Part shown: positions 52,701 through 62,600 of the stretch, in pieces | Position numbering within the stretch: position 1 is the first letter of the stretch | Layout of the letters: the number at the start of each line of letters is the position of its first letter | Translations under genes and position numbers: made by a program | The notes under the pieces: generated by a model | Database searches by the model: none | Told to the model about the DNA's origin: nothing | What the model saw: only the letters and a program-made list of their open reading frames with translations | Origin: CAMBDS01 sp964355675 | Lineage (GTDB): Bacteria > Electryoneota > AABM5-125-24 > Hatepunaeales > Hatepunaeaceae | Reading direction: 5' to 3' | Assembly (NCBI GenBank): GCA_964355675.1 | Contig: CAYHEC010000007.1 | Coordinates: 75,034 to 139,033 of the forward strand | Length of the DNA stretch: 64,000 nt

Positions 52701-55700
52701 AAAAAGCTGGGGTGGCTTGATGCGCTACCTCGGACCGGGTTATGCCGACCAGTCACAATCCAAGTACATCGAAGTCTGGCTTAACGCTCACTCAGCAAGA
52801 CAAGGGACGATTTATTTCGATTTGGGACGTATCTCGGAGGACGTCATCCCCGATGGTAAATCCAACACTGAAGACCACCCTCGTCTGGGATTTACTACCG
52901 GTGACGGCACGGTTACAAAGGAAGAGGATACCGGTATCGATGGCAAAGCCGGGCTTGATCCGAACGACTATAGCTTTATCAATGGCATCGAATACGATAG
53001 CCTCCCCTCCTACGACGACTGGGCTCCCAACGCATCAGGCAACGAATGGCGATATCTGAATGGTACCGAAGGAAACGGCACCAAATCACCATCCGACGAA
53101 GGGGGGCGCATCCCTGATACCGAAGACCTTTCCGGAGATGGCTTTGCCGATGGCGCCAACGATTTTTACCGCTATCGACTCGATCTTGGTGAAGGTGACC
53201 TGAACCGCTATATCGTGGGTGGTCTGGGATTACCATCAGACAAGGACAAGGGCTGGCGTCTGTACCGCATCCCGCTAACTGACACACTGTCCGTTGGCAA
53301 GCCCAACTTTACCCAGTTCGACTACGTTCGCATGTGGTTCACCGGCTTCCATACCTCAAGATTCATACCGATTAGAATTGCCTCAATGGAGATCGTTGGC
53401 AATGAATGGCGGGAAGTGAAGGTCGAAGATGACCGCGGAGGTCTCCGTGATCCAATTAGTGTTGCCGTTATCAATACTCATGATAATCCTGAGTATAACA
53501 ACGATCTTCCTCCCGGTGTTGCCGGGGATGTGGATCCCGCCACCGGTCTTCGTGAAAAAGAACAATCTCTGGCGATTCGGATTAACAGGCTTGGCGCCGG
53601 GGAAGTTGGTTCAACTCAGAAAGTCCTCACCCAGAAGATGAACCTGCTCGAATATCGGCAACTCAAAATGTACGTTCATGGAGGCGGCGACAACGGGGCT
53701 TTAGTTGACCATTTTGGCCGTCCGCTCGATCTCGAAATGTTCCTGAAATTCGGTTCCGAAGTCCCTCGTGCCCGAAGTCAGGCACATTATTACGAATACT
53801 CTCAGCGCCTCACTCCGGGCTGGGCCTCCTCGAATGAAATCATCATCGATCTCGAGCGACTCGCATCGTTGAAGTTCCTGCGGGAAAGCGACTCAACTCA
53901 TGATTACGACATCCTGCCCGATGGTGACGTTATCAGAGTTGTAGGCACACCCTCACTCAGAAACATCGGCTTCCTTGAAATTGGGTTAAAAAACCATGGA
54001 CAGGAAATTACCGCTCAAGACGGCGTCGAAATCTGGGTGGACGAGATGCGAGTCTCTGATATTTATCGAAATTCCGGCTGGGCGGCGTCAGGTGAGACAC
54101 GAATGGCGTTTGCCGATCTGCTGGACCTCTCAGTCGATCTGACTCAACGTCAGGCAGATTTCCACAACCTGAATGAACGGACCAGAAATGATCCAGCGGA
54201 TCAGTTGACTGGTAACTTCAACGCCGAGTTACAGCTTGGCGAGATTTTCGATAAGCCTCTCGGCGTCCACATCCCTATTGGATTCAATTTTCGGCAGGAT
54301 GTATCCATCCCCAAATATAAACCAAACAGCGATGTGAAATTGACCTCCGTTTCGGGTGAGAATCCGGGTCTTTGGCGGCGATTCATGGGCGACCTGACTA
54401 ATGCTAATCGCTTTCGTCAAGACCCACGGGACGAGGGACCCATTGATTCGCTCGTCTCAACCGATAAAACATCTACTTTCAAAGGGGGATTCTCTAAGTC
54501 TGGTAAAAGCGATAATCTCCTGACTCAGGTCACACTCGACAATTTCAAAATTAACGGAAGCTTTCAGGAAATTTGGGGCAGAGATTACAAATTGCTCCTC
54601 GAATACTCGCGGACATCCACTGGAGCCGCGTCTTATGTTCTCTCAATGGAAAAACCACCAGAACTGCAATGGCTTGGCTGGGCGTCGAATATTCCTGTTC
54701 TGAACAACCTATCAGAAAGCACTTTCAGGCCTATCCCAACCAGTCTCAACCTTTCGGCAAATGGGAGCGAGAAATTCTCACGGACCCTGCGACGCGATGG
54801 AGTCAGAACCGGCGACACAACTTTTACCATTGACCGCAGTTACTCGACCGGCTGGAGACCGTTCCCGATAATGAATTTCGATTTTAGCCAAACAATCGGT
54901 TCAAGCCGGGTTGTCGAAGACACCATGCGGACGATGGCGGCATACAGAATGTCGAGCCTTGACAGCACGATCTTCTGGCACACCACCGATTCGAGCCGTC
55001 ACTTCGACACACTCGGCTGGAAACAAGCTAAGGCTAAAGACATCATCCGGATAAAGGATAAACTATTCTGGAAGGGGTTTGGCTATTATTTTGTCGATGA
55101 TGAGCTGAGTCAGCGGGCTAGTGGCAGTTTCAATCCGGTGTTCGTGAGCTGGCTGGGAACTGAAACAAATTATGCGACGACCTACTCATGGAGGTGGGGC
55201 AAAAATCTTGGTCCGGCAGATCGTTCAATTAGAGCCAACGCTAATTTCACCGGTACAATCACACTGCGCCTGCCGCAATTGACTTCCGGCTGGAAAACCG
55301 GTAACGTCGATCCTAAATTAGGCGGAGATCAGGACGAATCGAATTCCAACCTCAAATCTGGTTCCGGAAAGGGCAATTCCATGCCCGGGAACCTTCCGGA
55401 AGATTTTCAAAAAATGAGAATTCCTGATCTTGGTCCTGATGGTTTGCCGATGATGTTTGATGATGAATCGGATAAACCATCGATTGAAAGTGAAGTATCG
55501 ATCCCGTTAGAAGGACTCCCCATCGATACTCTGGGTCTCGATACGCTGGGGGGGGATACGCTCACAGTAAAAAAGCGATTAATCAATCCACCTAATCCAC
55601 TGTTATTAGTGAAGAAGTTTATCTCGAAAATCCGCGATATTCAGTACTCCTATAATCAGACAGGCGATGTTTCCAATACCGGCATCGCCGAGGGGCAAGC

Positions 55701-56592
55701 TTCGTGGTCTTACAGGTTGGGCTTCACAAAAAATCCAGGTATCGACACGGTGAAAGGTTATTTCCGCGAAAATTTCAACCTGAGTATCCGCAACAGAATC
55801 AGTACCGGATTCGACATAACCCAAAATCTTACCATAAATAATATCGAGATGAACTTTGTCGATAACCGAAACTATGCTCAACAAATATCTGGTTCAACCC
55901 AGCGCCCTGTCTTTATGTATTTTGGCAAGGACAAAGTAAGCATCAAGAAGGTTCCCTCCGCCAACTGGGGTGTGCGCTGGACTGGCTGGGAAAGCCTTCC
56001 CTACTTGAAAGATATAGCAACTTCGATCGGTCTCGATCATAACTTTAGCGGTTCCCAAACAGAACAATGGCGACAAGTCAATCGAGATACGACCAAGGAC
56101 GTTACTAACGTCGATTATGAAAAGAGTTTCCAGCCTCTGCTGGGAATCACCTTCGCATGGAAAGGCGGCATTGGTACCAACATCCGCTATAACTGGAATC
56201 AAACCGTTCAGGATCCTCGAACAGGTATCGCCGCCAAAAGCCGTAACACGACCTCCTCCATCAGTGTCACCGGAAGTTACACCTCCCGTAAAGGTTTCAG
56301 CATCCCGATTCCTGTCTGGCCATTTAAGAACCGCCGGTTTGACAACAGCACTACTTTCTCGGTGTCCTTCACCAGCAATAACACTAAGCGTGAGTCAGCT
56401 CGCGACCAAGGTTTCAGTATAAGCCCCAACGGTTTGAGTAACTCATGGTCATTTTCCCCAAGCATCGACTACACATTTTCATCAGCAGTGCGAGGCGGAT
56501 TCCGTTACACCTATAGCTTCCAGAAGAACGACAAAACTTCCTCGAAATCCCAAGAGTTTGGCTTCACTGTTAACATTTCCATCCGCGGTTGA
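49723..56592 (+). CDS. sprA: T9SS outer-membrane translocon SprA (Sov)
   Basis: 2289 residues, in the usual size range of SprA (about 2300-2500), the 36-strand outer-membrane barrel through which T9SS cargo passes. Signal peptide about 1-31 (LAALLVSYGTASA). About 60-160 is an Asp/Ser/Thr-rich spacer. The SprA N-domain follows (IFGGPNIGLTVSGAIQIDG at about 274, GKVGEKVSVEIDQDSE, GEEDEIIQSVEAGNVSLSLGGSRL). Further hallmarks: GVAYIDDFESIKRSTPLG (about 897), IPDTEDLSGDGFADG (about 1130), and a long tail of alternating beta strands ending with FGFTVNISIRG. No frameshift. The cargo sorting domains across the window are its expected substrates. PorV, PorU and GldKLMN are absent here. The start lacks a close ribosome site (AAGGGG 13 bases away). 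Confidence 0.92.
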   Translation: MLKVLRCNWRLSVRTVSLAALLVSYGTASAAIGFRRITPLDQMVDPVRFPPHIGLSSTIWDTSAVDSALADSALVDSLLDSTRIDTLVFDSLTIDTVTADTSTSDTLLSTAPAPDISPDSTQQKPSEIVPDSLGLPSIEPPGMKTGLPDAVPVDVVWSGKDSTGNATSAVSDTTEPPPWHPTNIGTIGMILEVKSSLDSATGFITFTSTLNGSDIAMNGALPSDDYMARKTALFDRANRRQSILSKLPTAEKKEGLGLIVEVPVFKSKRAQRIFGGPNIGLTVSGAIQIDGSLTTEKKNEVQADNKNPTNYAFKINQKQQFNIKGKVGEKVSVEIDQDSEKLFEFENSLRVRYKGEEDEIIQSVEAGNVSLSLGGSRLATASSNHKGLFGFKTESKLGALKLTTIASLDKGEKNSKKISGGAQKSEGVNIKPRQFAQGRYFFLDYDYRENYKYYDANLNHFRTRLAPLITKLDVYKSVRSGEDVNAVAGWAYFDPHEQFNDQQQGDKQHQQGSFVRLEPGTDYLSDIELGWIRLTRSLDNETILAAAWSSAAGTFGDLDPSDNNESNPFILKLLQPKGPQPSDSTWKMMWRNIYDLNATGITEESFSAKITKSEDGGGAGTDIGPEKLTWLAIFDLDLFNVGIAGQDGKIDPMFVNFGLGELRFPDLQPFDPEGWFTIDEAGESREVPIKLPVAERDSVLYSTSPGSGGLERLQSNFTIIVQYSDASSTYSLGFGVLEGSEEVILNGKRLSRGTDYSIDYITGSLTIINKDATAQGADLEIKYETGQIFQLDTQTMLGIRAEYELWENSTIGGTLLHLSQKTVEQRVRVGGEPKENTVWDINTQLRFEPEFLTRAVDWLPLIETDAPSNITFSAEIAQVFPNPNSISSPSTGDPNGVAYIDDFESIKRSTPLGITRRQWTPSSFPLPDSRGGGRWGRQRGRLIWYNPDPIKVSEIWPERETQAQNSTIQVLEVDFQPWWGAWGDPQPAGIEQEKSWGGLMRYLGPGYADQSQSKYIEVWLNAHSARQGTIYFDLGRISEDVIPDGKSNTEDHPRLGFTTGDGTVTKEEDTGIDGKAGLDPNDYSFINGIEYDSLPSYDDWAPNASGNEWRYLNGTEGNGTKSPSDEGGRIPDTEDLSGDGFADGANDFYRYRLDLGEGDLNRYIVGGLGLPSDKDKGWRLYRIPLTDTLSVGKPNFTQFDYVRMWFTGFHTSRFIPIRIASMEIVGNEWREVKVEDDRGGLRDPISVAVINTHDNPEYNNDLPPGVAGDVDPATGLREKEQSLAIRINRLGAGEVGSTQKVLTQKMNLLEYRQLKMYVHGGGDNGALVDHFGRPLDLEMFLKFGSEVPRARSQAHYYEYSQRLTPGWASSNEIIIDLERLASLKFLRESDSTHDYDILPDGDVIRVVGTPSLRNIGFLEIGLKNHGQEITAQDGVEIWVDEMRVSDIYRNSGWAASGETRMAFADLLDLSVDLTQRQADFHNLNERTRNDPADQLTGNFNAELQLGEIFDKPLGVHIPIGFNFRQDVSIPKYKPNSDVKLTSVSGENPGLWRRFMGDLTNANRFRQDPRDEGPIDSLVSTDKTSTFKGGFSKSGKSDNLLTQVTLDNFKINGSFQEIWGRDYKLLLEYSRTSTGAASYVLSMEKPPELQWLGWASNIPVLNNLSESTFRPIPTSLNLSANGSEKFSRTLRRDGVRTGDTTFTIDRSYSTGWRPFPIMNFDFSQTIGSSRVVEDTMRTMAAYRMSSLDSTIFWHTTDSSRHFDTLGWKQAKAKDIIRIKDKLFWKGFGYYFVDDELSQRASGSFNPVFVSWLGTETNYATTYSWRWGKNLGPADRSIRANANFTGTITLRLPQLTSGWKTGNVDPKLGGDQDESNSNLKSGSGKGNSMPGNLPEDFQKMRIPDLGPDGLPMMFDDESDKPSIESEVSIPLEGLPIDTLGLDTLGGDTLTVKKRLINPPNPLLLVKKFISKIRDIQYSYNQTGDVSNTGIAEGQASWSYRLGFTKNPGIDTVKGYFRENFNLSIRNRISTGFDITQNLTINNIEMNFVDNRNYAQQISGSTQRPVFMYFGKDKVSIKKVPSANWGVRWTGWESLPYLKDIATSIGLDHNFSGSQTEQWRQVNRDTTKDVTNVDYEKSFQPLLGITFAWKGGIGTNIRYNWNQTVQDPRTGIAAKSRNTTSSISVTGSYTSRKGFSIPIPVWPFKNRRFDNSTTFSVSFTSNNTKRESARDQGFSISPNGLSNSWSFSPSIDYTFSSAVRGGFRYTYSFQKNDKTSSKSQEFGFTVNISIRG

Positions 56593-56603
56593 TCTTCAAG
56601 GGG

Positions 56604-56630
56604 AGGATAGACATTCCTGTCTGTCATCCT
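56604..56630 (+). terminator. Hairpin downstream of sprA
   Basis: AGGAT-AGACA pairs with TGTCT-ATCCT around the loop TTCC, with a 3-base bulge, 11 bases after the sprA stop. Only a short T run follows. Confidence 0.5.
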
Positions 56631-56636
56631 TATTCG

Positions 56637-56718
56637 AATGCGTGTAGCCCGAACAGCTTTGCTGGGCGGGTGTCCATAATGCGTGTAGCCCGAACAGCTT
56701 TGCTGGGCGGGTGTCCAT
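56637..56718. repeat. Two exact tandem copies of a 41-bp repeat
   Basis: Copies at 56637-56677 and 56678-56718, beginning AATGCGTGTAGCCCGAAC and containing GCTTTGCTGGGC. A reverse-orientation relative (GCCCAGC-AAGCTGTGCG) is present twice at 11097-11222, so this is a dispersed element. The rest of the 315-bp gap to the efflux operon holds only the promoter at 56790-56818. Confidence 0.9.
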
Positions 56719-56789
56719 TTGTCGCAGAGTGTCTGCACCCTGCACCTTAACCTTTTAACCCTTGAACCTCTCCTCTATTGAAAGAATCT

Positions 56790-56818
56790 TTCACTTCCTG
56801 AAATTTCCTTTCTATACT
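56790..56818 (+). promoter_or_regulatory. Promoter of the metal efflux operon
   Basis: TTCACT, 17 bases, TATACT, followed by a 90-base leader to the ATG at 56908. No clear operator palindrome is seen between the boxes, so I cannot show metal-responsive control from the sequence. Confidence 0.6.
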
Positions 56819-56907
56819 TTCTCCCTGTTACCCCCCCTTCCAAGCACAAATCTGTCCGGCACGACAATTGCATTTTAAATACAACAGCAATTCACAAAGA
56901 AAATCTT

Positions 56908-58269
56908 ATGCATTACAGACAACTGCCCCAGTTTAAAAAAAGCTTCCAAATTCTGTTGCTCACCGTGTATGTCCTTGTCGGTCATACTGGCTCCCTCTCG
57001 GCGGCTGAAGAAAGTCCGGCTCTGGACAGCCTGATCAGGGCGTCCCTTGCCAATCACCCTGATCTCGACGCCATGCGTCGCATGGTGGAGGCATCCGAAG
57101 CCCGCCAACCGATGAGCCGCTCGCTGATGAACCCGGAGCTGACCGTTGCGCTGATGGATCTTCCAAGCAATTTCAAATACAACACCGACCCGGCCACCGC
57201 ACTTCAGATCGCAGTCATGCAACGCTTCCCATGGAAAGGCAAGCTGAAGGCTTCCGAAGCCGCCGCCAAAGCTCGCGTCGAGGCTGGAAAATTTGGACTC
57301 GAATCGGCGCGCCAGAACATGGCGGCGATGGTGGCAATGGCATATTACGAACTCGCCGCGCTTGAGGAAGAAAAACTATTGCTTAAAGAGGGTTTTCGCT
57401 TGACCGAAGAGATGACGCAAGCGGCAACATGGATGGCAGGTTCGGCTATGGGCAGGTTGTCGGACATCGAGAAAGCCCGGCTCGAAGAGGAAAACTGGAA
57501 ATTGAAACTAATTGCCAATGCAGGCGAAATCAAACGCAAACGAGCTGAACTTACCTATGTAGTCGGCACGCCGCTGGATACTAACTTCCTTGCCGAAGCC
57601 CGTCTGCCCGAAGGACTCCCGTCTCTGCCGCTCTTGGATTCGCTTCTTTCCCCTGAAATTCTTGGTAACGCACCGGGCGTCAGGGAAGCTCTTGCGCAGG
57701 CAACCGCCGCTCAAAAAGATGTCGAACGGTCCCGCCTGAACTGGTATCCCGATATGGATGTGATGCTCGCTTATGATTTAAAGCCCGACCTGAAATTGAT
57801 GGGAGGAGTTGGCGCCGACGGAATGGCGCTTCCTACCGGGACAGTCAACCAGATGAATATGATTTCTTTGGGAGTAACATTCCCTATTCCGCTATTTAAT
57901 AAGGGAAATCAGCGTGCTGAGAGCGCCGAGATGACGGCAATGCGTTTATCCGCGTCAGCTAAGGTCATCGACTTCCGCCTTGTGCTTGAAAGCGAGATCC
58001 GGCAACTCCACGCCTCATGGGAGGAGCAAAACAACTGTTGCGCCTTCGTTCAAGAGACTGTCATTGGCAGATCTGAGTCACTCTTCGCAACAGCTTTGAT
58101 TGACTATCGAGCTGGCAAAACTCCCTTTATGGAACTTTCGCAAGCCCAAATGAGCCTGGTAATGGCGAAAATGGAGTTGTCGATGTCCCGCGCGGAAGCG
58201 TGGGGAGTCAGAGCAAAGTTGTTAGCGGCGCTGGGAACCCTTGCGCCTGACACAGTAAAAGAGAATTAA
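56908..58269 (+). CDS. Outer-membrane efflux channel (TolC/CusC family)
   Basis: 453 residues, the usual size for this family. Signal peptide about 1-33 (LLTVYVLVGHTGSLSA). Two repeats of the outer-membrane efflux fold are seen: a first helical hairpin with LANHPDLDAMRRMVEASEA and AKARVEAGKFGLESARQNMAA, and a second with APGVREALAQATAAQKDVERSRLNWYPDMD, followed by NQMNMISLGVTFPIPLFNKGNQ, a beta-strand motif common in CusC/CzcC proteins. Three channel subunits would dock on the RND pump. Its stop is two bases before the next start, so the three efflux genes are one operon. Several methionines (MGGVGADGMALP, MNMIS) fit a copper/silver route. No lipobox Cys. Confidence 0.85.
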   Translation: MHYRQLPQFKKSFQILLLTVYVLVGHTGSLSAAEESPALDSLIRASLANHPDLDAMRRMVEASEARQPMSRSLMNPELTVALMDLPSNFKYNTDPATALQIAVMQRFPWKGKLKASEAAAKARVEAGKFGLESARQNMAAMVAMAYYELAALEEEKLLLKEGFRLTEEMTQAATWMAGSAMGRLSDIEKARLEEENWKLKLIANAGEIKRKRAELTYVVGTPLDTNFLAEARLPEGLPSLPLLDSLLSPEILGNAPGVREALAQATAAQKDVERSRLNWYPDMDVMLAYDLKPDLKLMGGVGADGMALPTGTVNQMNMISLGVTFPIPLFNKGNQRAESAEMTAMRLSASAKVIDFRLVLESEIRQLHASWEEQNNCCAFVQETVIGRSESLFATALIDYRAGKTPFMELSQAQMSLVMAKMELSMSRAEAWGVRAKLLAALGTLAPDTVKEN

Positions 58270-58271
58270 CC

Positions 58272-59699
58272 ATGAAAAAAAATAATCATATCGGCATCTG
58301 GATTTTCGTCGCCCTCTTCAGCTTGACCCTGAATGGCTTCCTGATATTCAACTCCATTCGCTCTAAAGCACAAGCGCCGAATTCAGAAATCAATAATCAA
58401 AAATCAGAAATCTACACCTGCCCCATGCACCCGCAAGTCGTCAGCGATCATCCGGGTGACTGCCCGATCTGTGGAATGAAGTTGGTGAAGAAATCGTCGG
58501 GAGTCGCCTCCGATCCTGCCATGGACAGCCTGATCGGCACGGTCAATCTCTCCCCCACGCAAGAGCTTTTAGCTAATATCTCGGTTGAACATCCGACTAT
58601 CAGCCACTTCGAAAACGGTATCACCGTTACCGGCACGATCAAAGAGATCGAAGGAGGACGATGGAAGGCCTCATCACGGACTATGGGCAGGATCGAAAAG
58701 CTTTTCGTTTCTAACTCAGGCGAGTCTGTCGGGGAAGGCGATCCGATGTTCGATCTCTACAGTCCCGACATCGCCTCTGCCGCACAGGAGTACCTCTACG
58801 TGCTCGCTCATTCTGAGGATGATTCCACCGGAGTAAGGGCTGAATCCGTTCGCTGTAAATTGTTAAGCCTTGGCCTTGAGTTCGAGCATTTAAGTGAGAT
58901 CGCCCGTCTCAAGCAGGCTTTCGACGTTTACACCTTCCATGCCCCGCGTGCGGGCATCGTGATGAATAAAATGGCTTCCGAAGGTGAGTGGGTCATGCCC
59001 GGAATGACGGTCGTCGATTTCCTCGACCTCTCGTCAGTTTACGTAGAAGGCGCTCTCCTTGAGCGCGATGCCGCTCTGGTTAAAATTGGTATTGAACTCG
59101 TGGTCACTTCGGTTTCCGGCGAACAGGGAGCAGGAACCGTCACGCTACTTGGTCCTATGGCAGATATGATGACGCGAACTATCCCTTTCCGGGCGATTCT
59201 TTCTAATGCAGGCCGCAAGTGGACGCCGGGAGCATTTGTTACTGTTCAAATAAGCGGCTCTAACAGTATAGACGCGCTCTCTATCCCCGAAGATGCCGTG
59301 CTAATCTCTGGCAAAGGAGCTGTTGTCTGGACTAAGGTCGGTGAGGGAAGATTTGTTGCCAGGGCGGTGGTTCCCGGATCACGTCAGAACGGTCGCATCG
59401 CCATTCTTGAAGGGCTTGACGAGTCCGATGCCGTTGCCATTACCGGAGCCTACCTGATAGACTCCGACGCTCAAATGCAAAACATCGGAGCTTCATCGAT
59501 GGCAGGCATGGATATGACGAAACCCGGTGCGATGGATGCGCCGCCGGACAACTCCATGCCAGGTATGGACATGCCATCACCGAAATCCTCAAACTCCAAA
59601 CTCTACACTTGTCCAATGCACCCAGAGGTCATCTCACCAGACCCCGGTCGTTGCCCGAAATGCGGTATGTTCCTTGTTGAGAAGGAGACCGTCAAGTGA
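58272..59699 (+). CDS. cusB: Cus-type periplasmic adaptor with heavy-metal-binding domains at both ends
   Basis: 475 residues. A membrane anchor or uncleaved signal (about 8-28) is followed by a heavy-metal-binding domain at about 48-74 (YTCPMHPQV, then CPICGMKLVKK). The adaptor core comes next (about 85-395: GTIKEIEGGRW, SPDIASAAQEYLY, the barrel segment VMPGMTVVDFLDLSSVYVEG, and the C-domain IPEDAVLISGKGAVVWTKVG). A methionine-rich linker (MAGMDMTKPGAMD, MPGMDMPSP) leads to a second copy of the metal domain at about 445-472 (YTCPMHPEV, CPKCGMFLVEKE). These CPMHP/CGM domains occur in CusB-type adaptors and bind Cu(I)/Ag(I); having one at each end is uncommon. Overlaps the pump gene by four bases. 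Confidence 0.85.
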   Translation: MKKNNHIGIWIFVALFSLTLNGFLIFNSIRSKAQAPNSEINNQKSEIYTCPMHPQVVSDHPGDCPICGMKLVKKSSGVASDPAMDSLIGTVNLSPTQELLANISVEHPTISHFENGITVTGTIKEIEGGRWKASSRTMGRIEKLFVSNSGESVGEGDPMFDLYSPDIASAAQEYLYVLAHSEDDSTGVRAESVRCKLLSLGLEFEHLSEIARLKQAFDVYTFHAPRAGIVMNKMASEGEWVMPGMTVVDFLDLSSVYVEGALLERDAALVKIGIELVVTSVSGEQGAGTVTLLGPMADMMTRTIPFRAILSNAGRKWTPGAFVTVQISGSNSIDALSIPEDAVLISGKGAVVWTKVGEGRFVARAVVPGSRQNGRIAILEGLDESDAVAITGAYLIDSDAQMQNIGASSMAGMDMTKPGAMDAPPDNSMPGMDMPSPKSSNSKLYTCPMHPEVISPDPGRCPKCGMFLVEKETVK

Positions 59700-62600
59700 T
59701 TGAATGGATCATCGCCTGGTCGCTGAAAAACCGCGTCATCGTCCTGATCGGATCGGCATTCCTTGTGCTGTGGGGAATCTGGGCACTCGAAAATACTCCC
59801 GTCGATGCAATCCCAGACCTCTCTGACAATCAGGTCATCGTCATGACCGATTGGATGGGGCGCGCACCTCAGCTCGTCGAAGATCAGGTCACCTACCCTC
59901 TTCAGAACGCCTTGAAGGGTCTTCCCCGCACCAAGGCTGTCCGTGGTCTGTCGATGTTCGGTATCTCGATGATTTATGTCATTTTTGATGAAGATGTGGA
60001 CATCTACTGGGCGCGATCACGGGTCATGGAGAAACTGAATGAGGTTCAAGGGGTACTGCCCGCCGGAGCGCGCACCATGCTCGGTCCCGATGGAACGGGC
60101 GTCGGTCATGTCTATTGGTACACCGTCGAAGGCGACGGCTACGATCTTGCCCAGCTTCGCTCGATTCAGGATTGGTTCTTAAAAACTGGCTTGGCCTCGG
60201 TTGAGGGAGTCTCTGAGGTTGCCTCCATCGGCGGCTTTGTCAAGCAATATCAAGTTGAACTCGATCCAGCCAAAATGCAAGCCTTTGGTATCTCGACGAT
60301 GATGGTAATGGACGCGGTGAAGAACTCCAACATCGACGTCGGTGGTGGACTGATTGAGCGCTCCTCGATGGAATATCTGATCCGCAGTCTTGGCTACATC
60401 AAGTCTAAAAGCGACATCGAGAAGATCGTCATCATGGCGAATAATCGCGGTGTTCCGGTAACTGTCGCAGATATTGCCTCAGTACAAATGGGCGGCGACA
60501 TTCGGCGCGGAATGCTCGATAAAAACGGTAACGGTGAAGTCGTCGGCGGTATCATCGTCATGCGCTACGGCGAAAATGCCAAACAGGTGATCGACCGCGT
60601 CAAAGCACGGTTGAAGGAACTTGAACGAGGCCTGCCGTCAGGTGTAAAAGTGATAACTGCTTACGACCGCTCAGATCTGATCGAACGCGCTCTCAGCACA
60701 TTGAAGGAGACGCTCTTCCAGGAAACAGCCATCGTCTGTCTTGTGATTATGCTCTTTCTCTTTCATTTTCGTTCGGCGGTTGTGGTTATTGCCGCGATCC
60801 CAATAGCGGTCGTAACGTCCTTTATCGCGATGTACTACTTCCATGTCACCTCCAACCTGATGTCTCTGGCGGGTATCGCCATTGCGATTGGAGTTCTGGA
60901 TGACGCCAGTATTACGGTGATGGAGAACGCCTATCGTCACATCTCTGAAGGCGGGGAAAAAGCCCGTAAGGACATTATCGGCACTGTTTATGCGTCCTGC
61001 CGTACCGTCGGTCGTCCGATATTCTTCTCGATGGCGATAATCGTTCTCTCCTTCGTGCCGGTGTTCATGCTCGAAGGGCAGGAAGGCAAACTCTTCTTCC
61101 CGCTGGCAATGACCAAGACTGCGGCGATGGTCGCTGTGGCAATTTTGGCGATTACTCTTGTGCCGGTGCTCTGCACATTTCTGTTGCGCGGTAAACTTCG
61201 TCCGGAGGAATCGAATCCGCTCAATCGGTTCTTTAACGCGCTCTATGAGCCAATCATTCGCTTTGCCCTGCGTAGCAAGTGGGAGATGATCGCGCTCAAT
61301 GTCCTCGTGTTGATCTTCACCGGCTGGCTGGCGACTCGCATCGGAAGCGAATTTATGCCGGCTCTCGATGAAGGCTCACTTCTTTTCATGCCGACCACCC
61401 TTCCCAACGTCTCGATCACCGAAGCCAAGCGAATACTTCAAGTTCAGGATAAAATCATCAAGTCTGTGCCCGAAGTCGATCTCGTGCTCGGAAAAGTCGG
61501 TCGTGCTGAAACAGCCACCGATCCGGCTCCGGTCTCGATGATCGAAACTATAATCACCCTCAAGCCCCACAACCAGTGGCGCAAAGGCATGACTCGCGAC
61601 GACATAATCAGCGAACTCGACGCAAAACTGCAGATTCCCGGCGTCGCCAATGGCTGGACTCAGCCGATCATCAACCGCATCAACATGCTCGCCACCGGCG
61701 TTCGCACCGATCTCGGCATAAAGATTTACGGAGCCGACCTGAAACGCCTCGAAGAACTCGCCATCGAAGCCGAGCATATCGTAAAGCAAGTCCCCGGCGC
61801 GGTTGACGTCTTTGCCGAACGGGTCATCGGTGGAAATTACATCGATATCGTTCCCGACCGTAACGCTATCGCTCGCTACGGCTTCACCATTGGCGAAGTT
61901 CAAGCCGTCATTGAAGCCGCCTCTGGCGGCATGAACGTAACTTCCTCCGTGGAGGGTCGTGAGCGCTATCCCATCCGCGTCCGCTACGCAAGGGACTTCC
62001 GCGCCTCGCCCGAAGAGCTTGGCAACATCCTGCTCACATCGATGAGCGGTGCGCAGGTCCCTCTCTCGCAGGTCGCCACAATCACCGTCACTGGAGGCGC
62101 CCCAATGATTGGTTCGGAAAACGGAATGTTGAGGTCGATTGTCTTTCTTAATGTCCGCGGGAGGGACTTGGGGGGATTTGTGGAGGAGGCAAAGACCACT
62201 CTTGCTCGCGATCTGAAACTTCCTCCCGGATATTTTGTGGAGTGGTCGGGTCAGTGGGAGCATCAGGTACGCGCCAAGGCTCGCCTGATGTGGATTGTGC
62301 CGATAGGTCTGGTGGTGATATATCTATTACTATACTTTATTTTCCACTCGTTCCTCGAAGCCGGACTGGTGATGCTTTCCGTGCCGTTTTCGTTGACGGG
62401 AGGCGTGCTTTTCATATACTGGATGGGGTATAACTGGAGTGTTGCGGTGTGGGTGGGATTCATCGCACTTTATGGAGTCGCGGTGGAGACAGGGGTGGTG
62501 ATGGTGGTTTACCTGCAGGAGGCATTGGATAAGAAGCTCGCGGCAGGACCTGTCGGCAGGGTGGAGCTTTACGAGGCGATCTACGAAGGTGCGGTGACTC

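Noticed and set aside
61376..62263. 295-codon minus-strand frame inside the RND pump gene
   Set aside because: A shadow of a strongly conserved gene in a GC-rich region; no start site and no family features.
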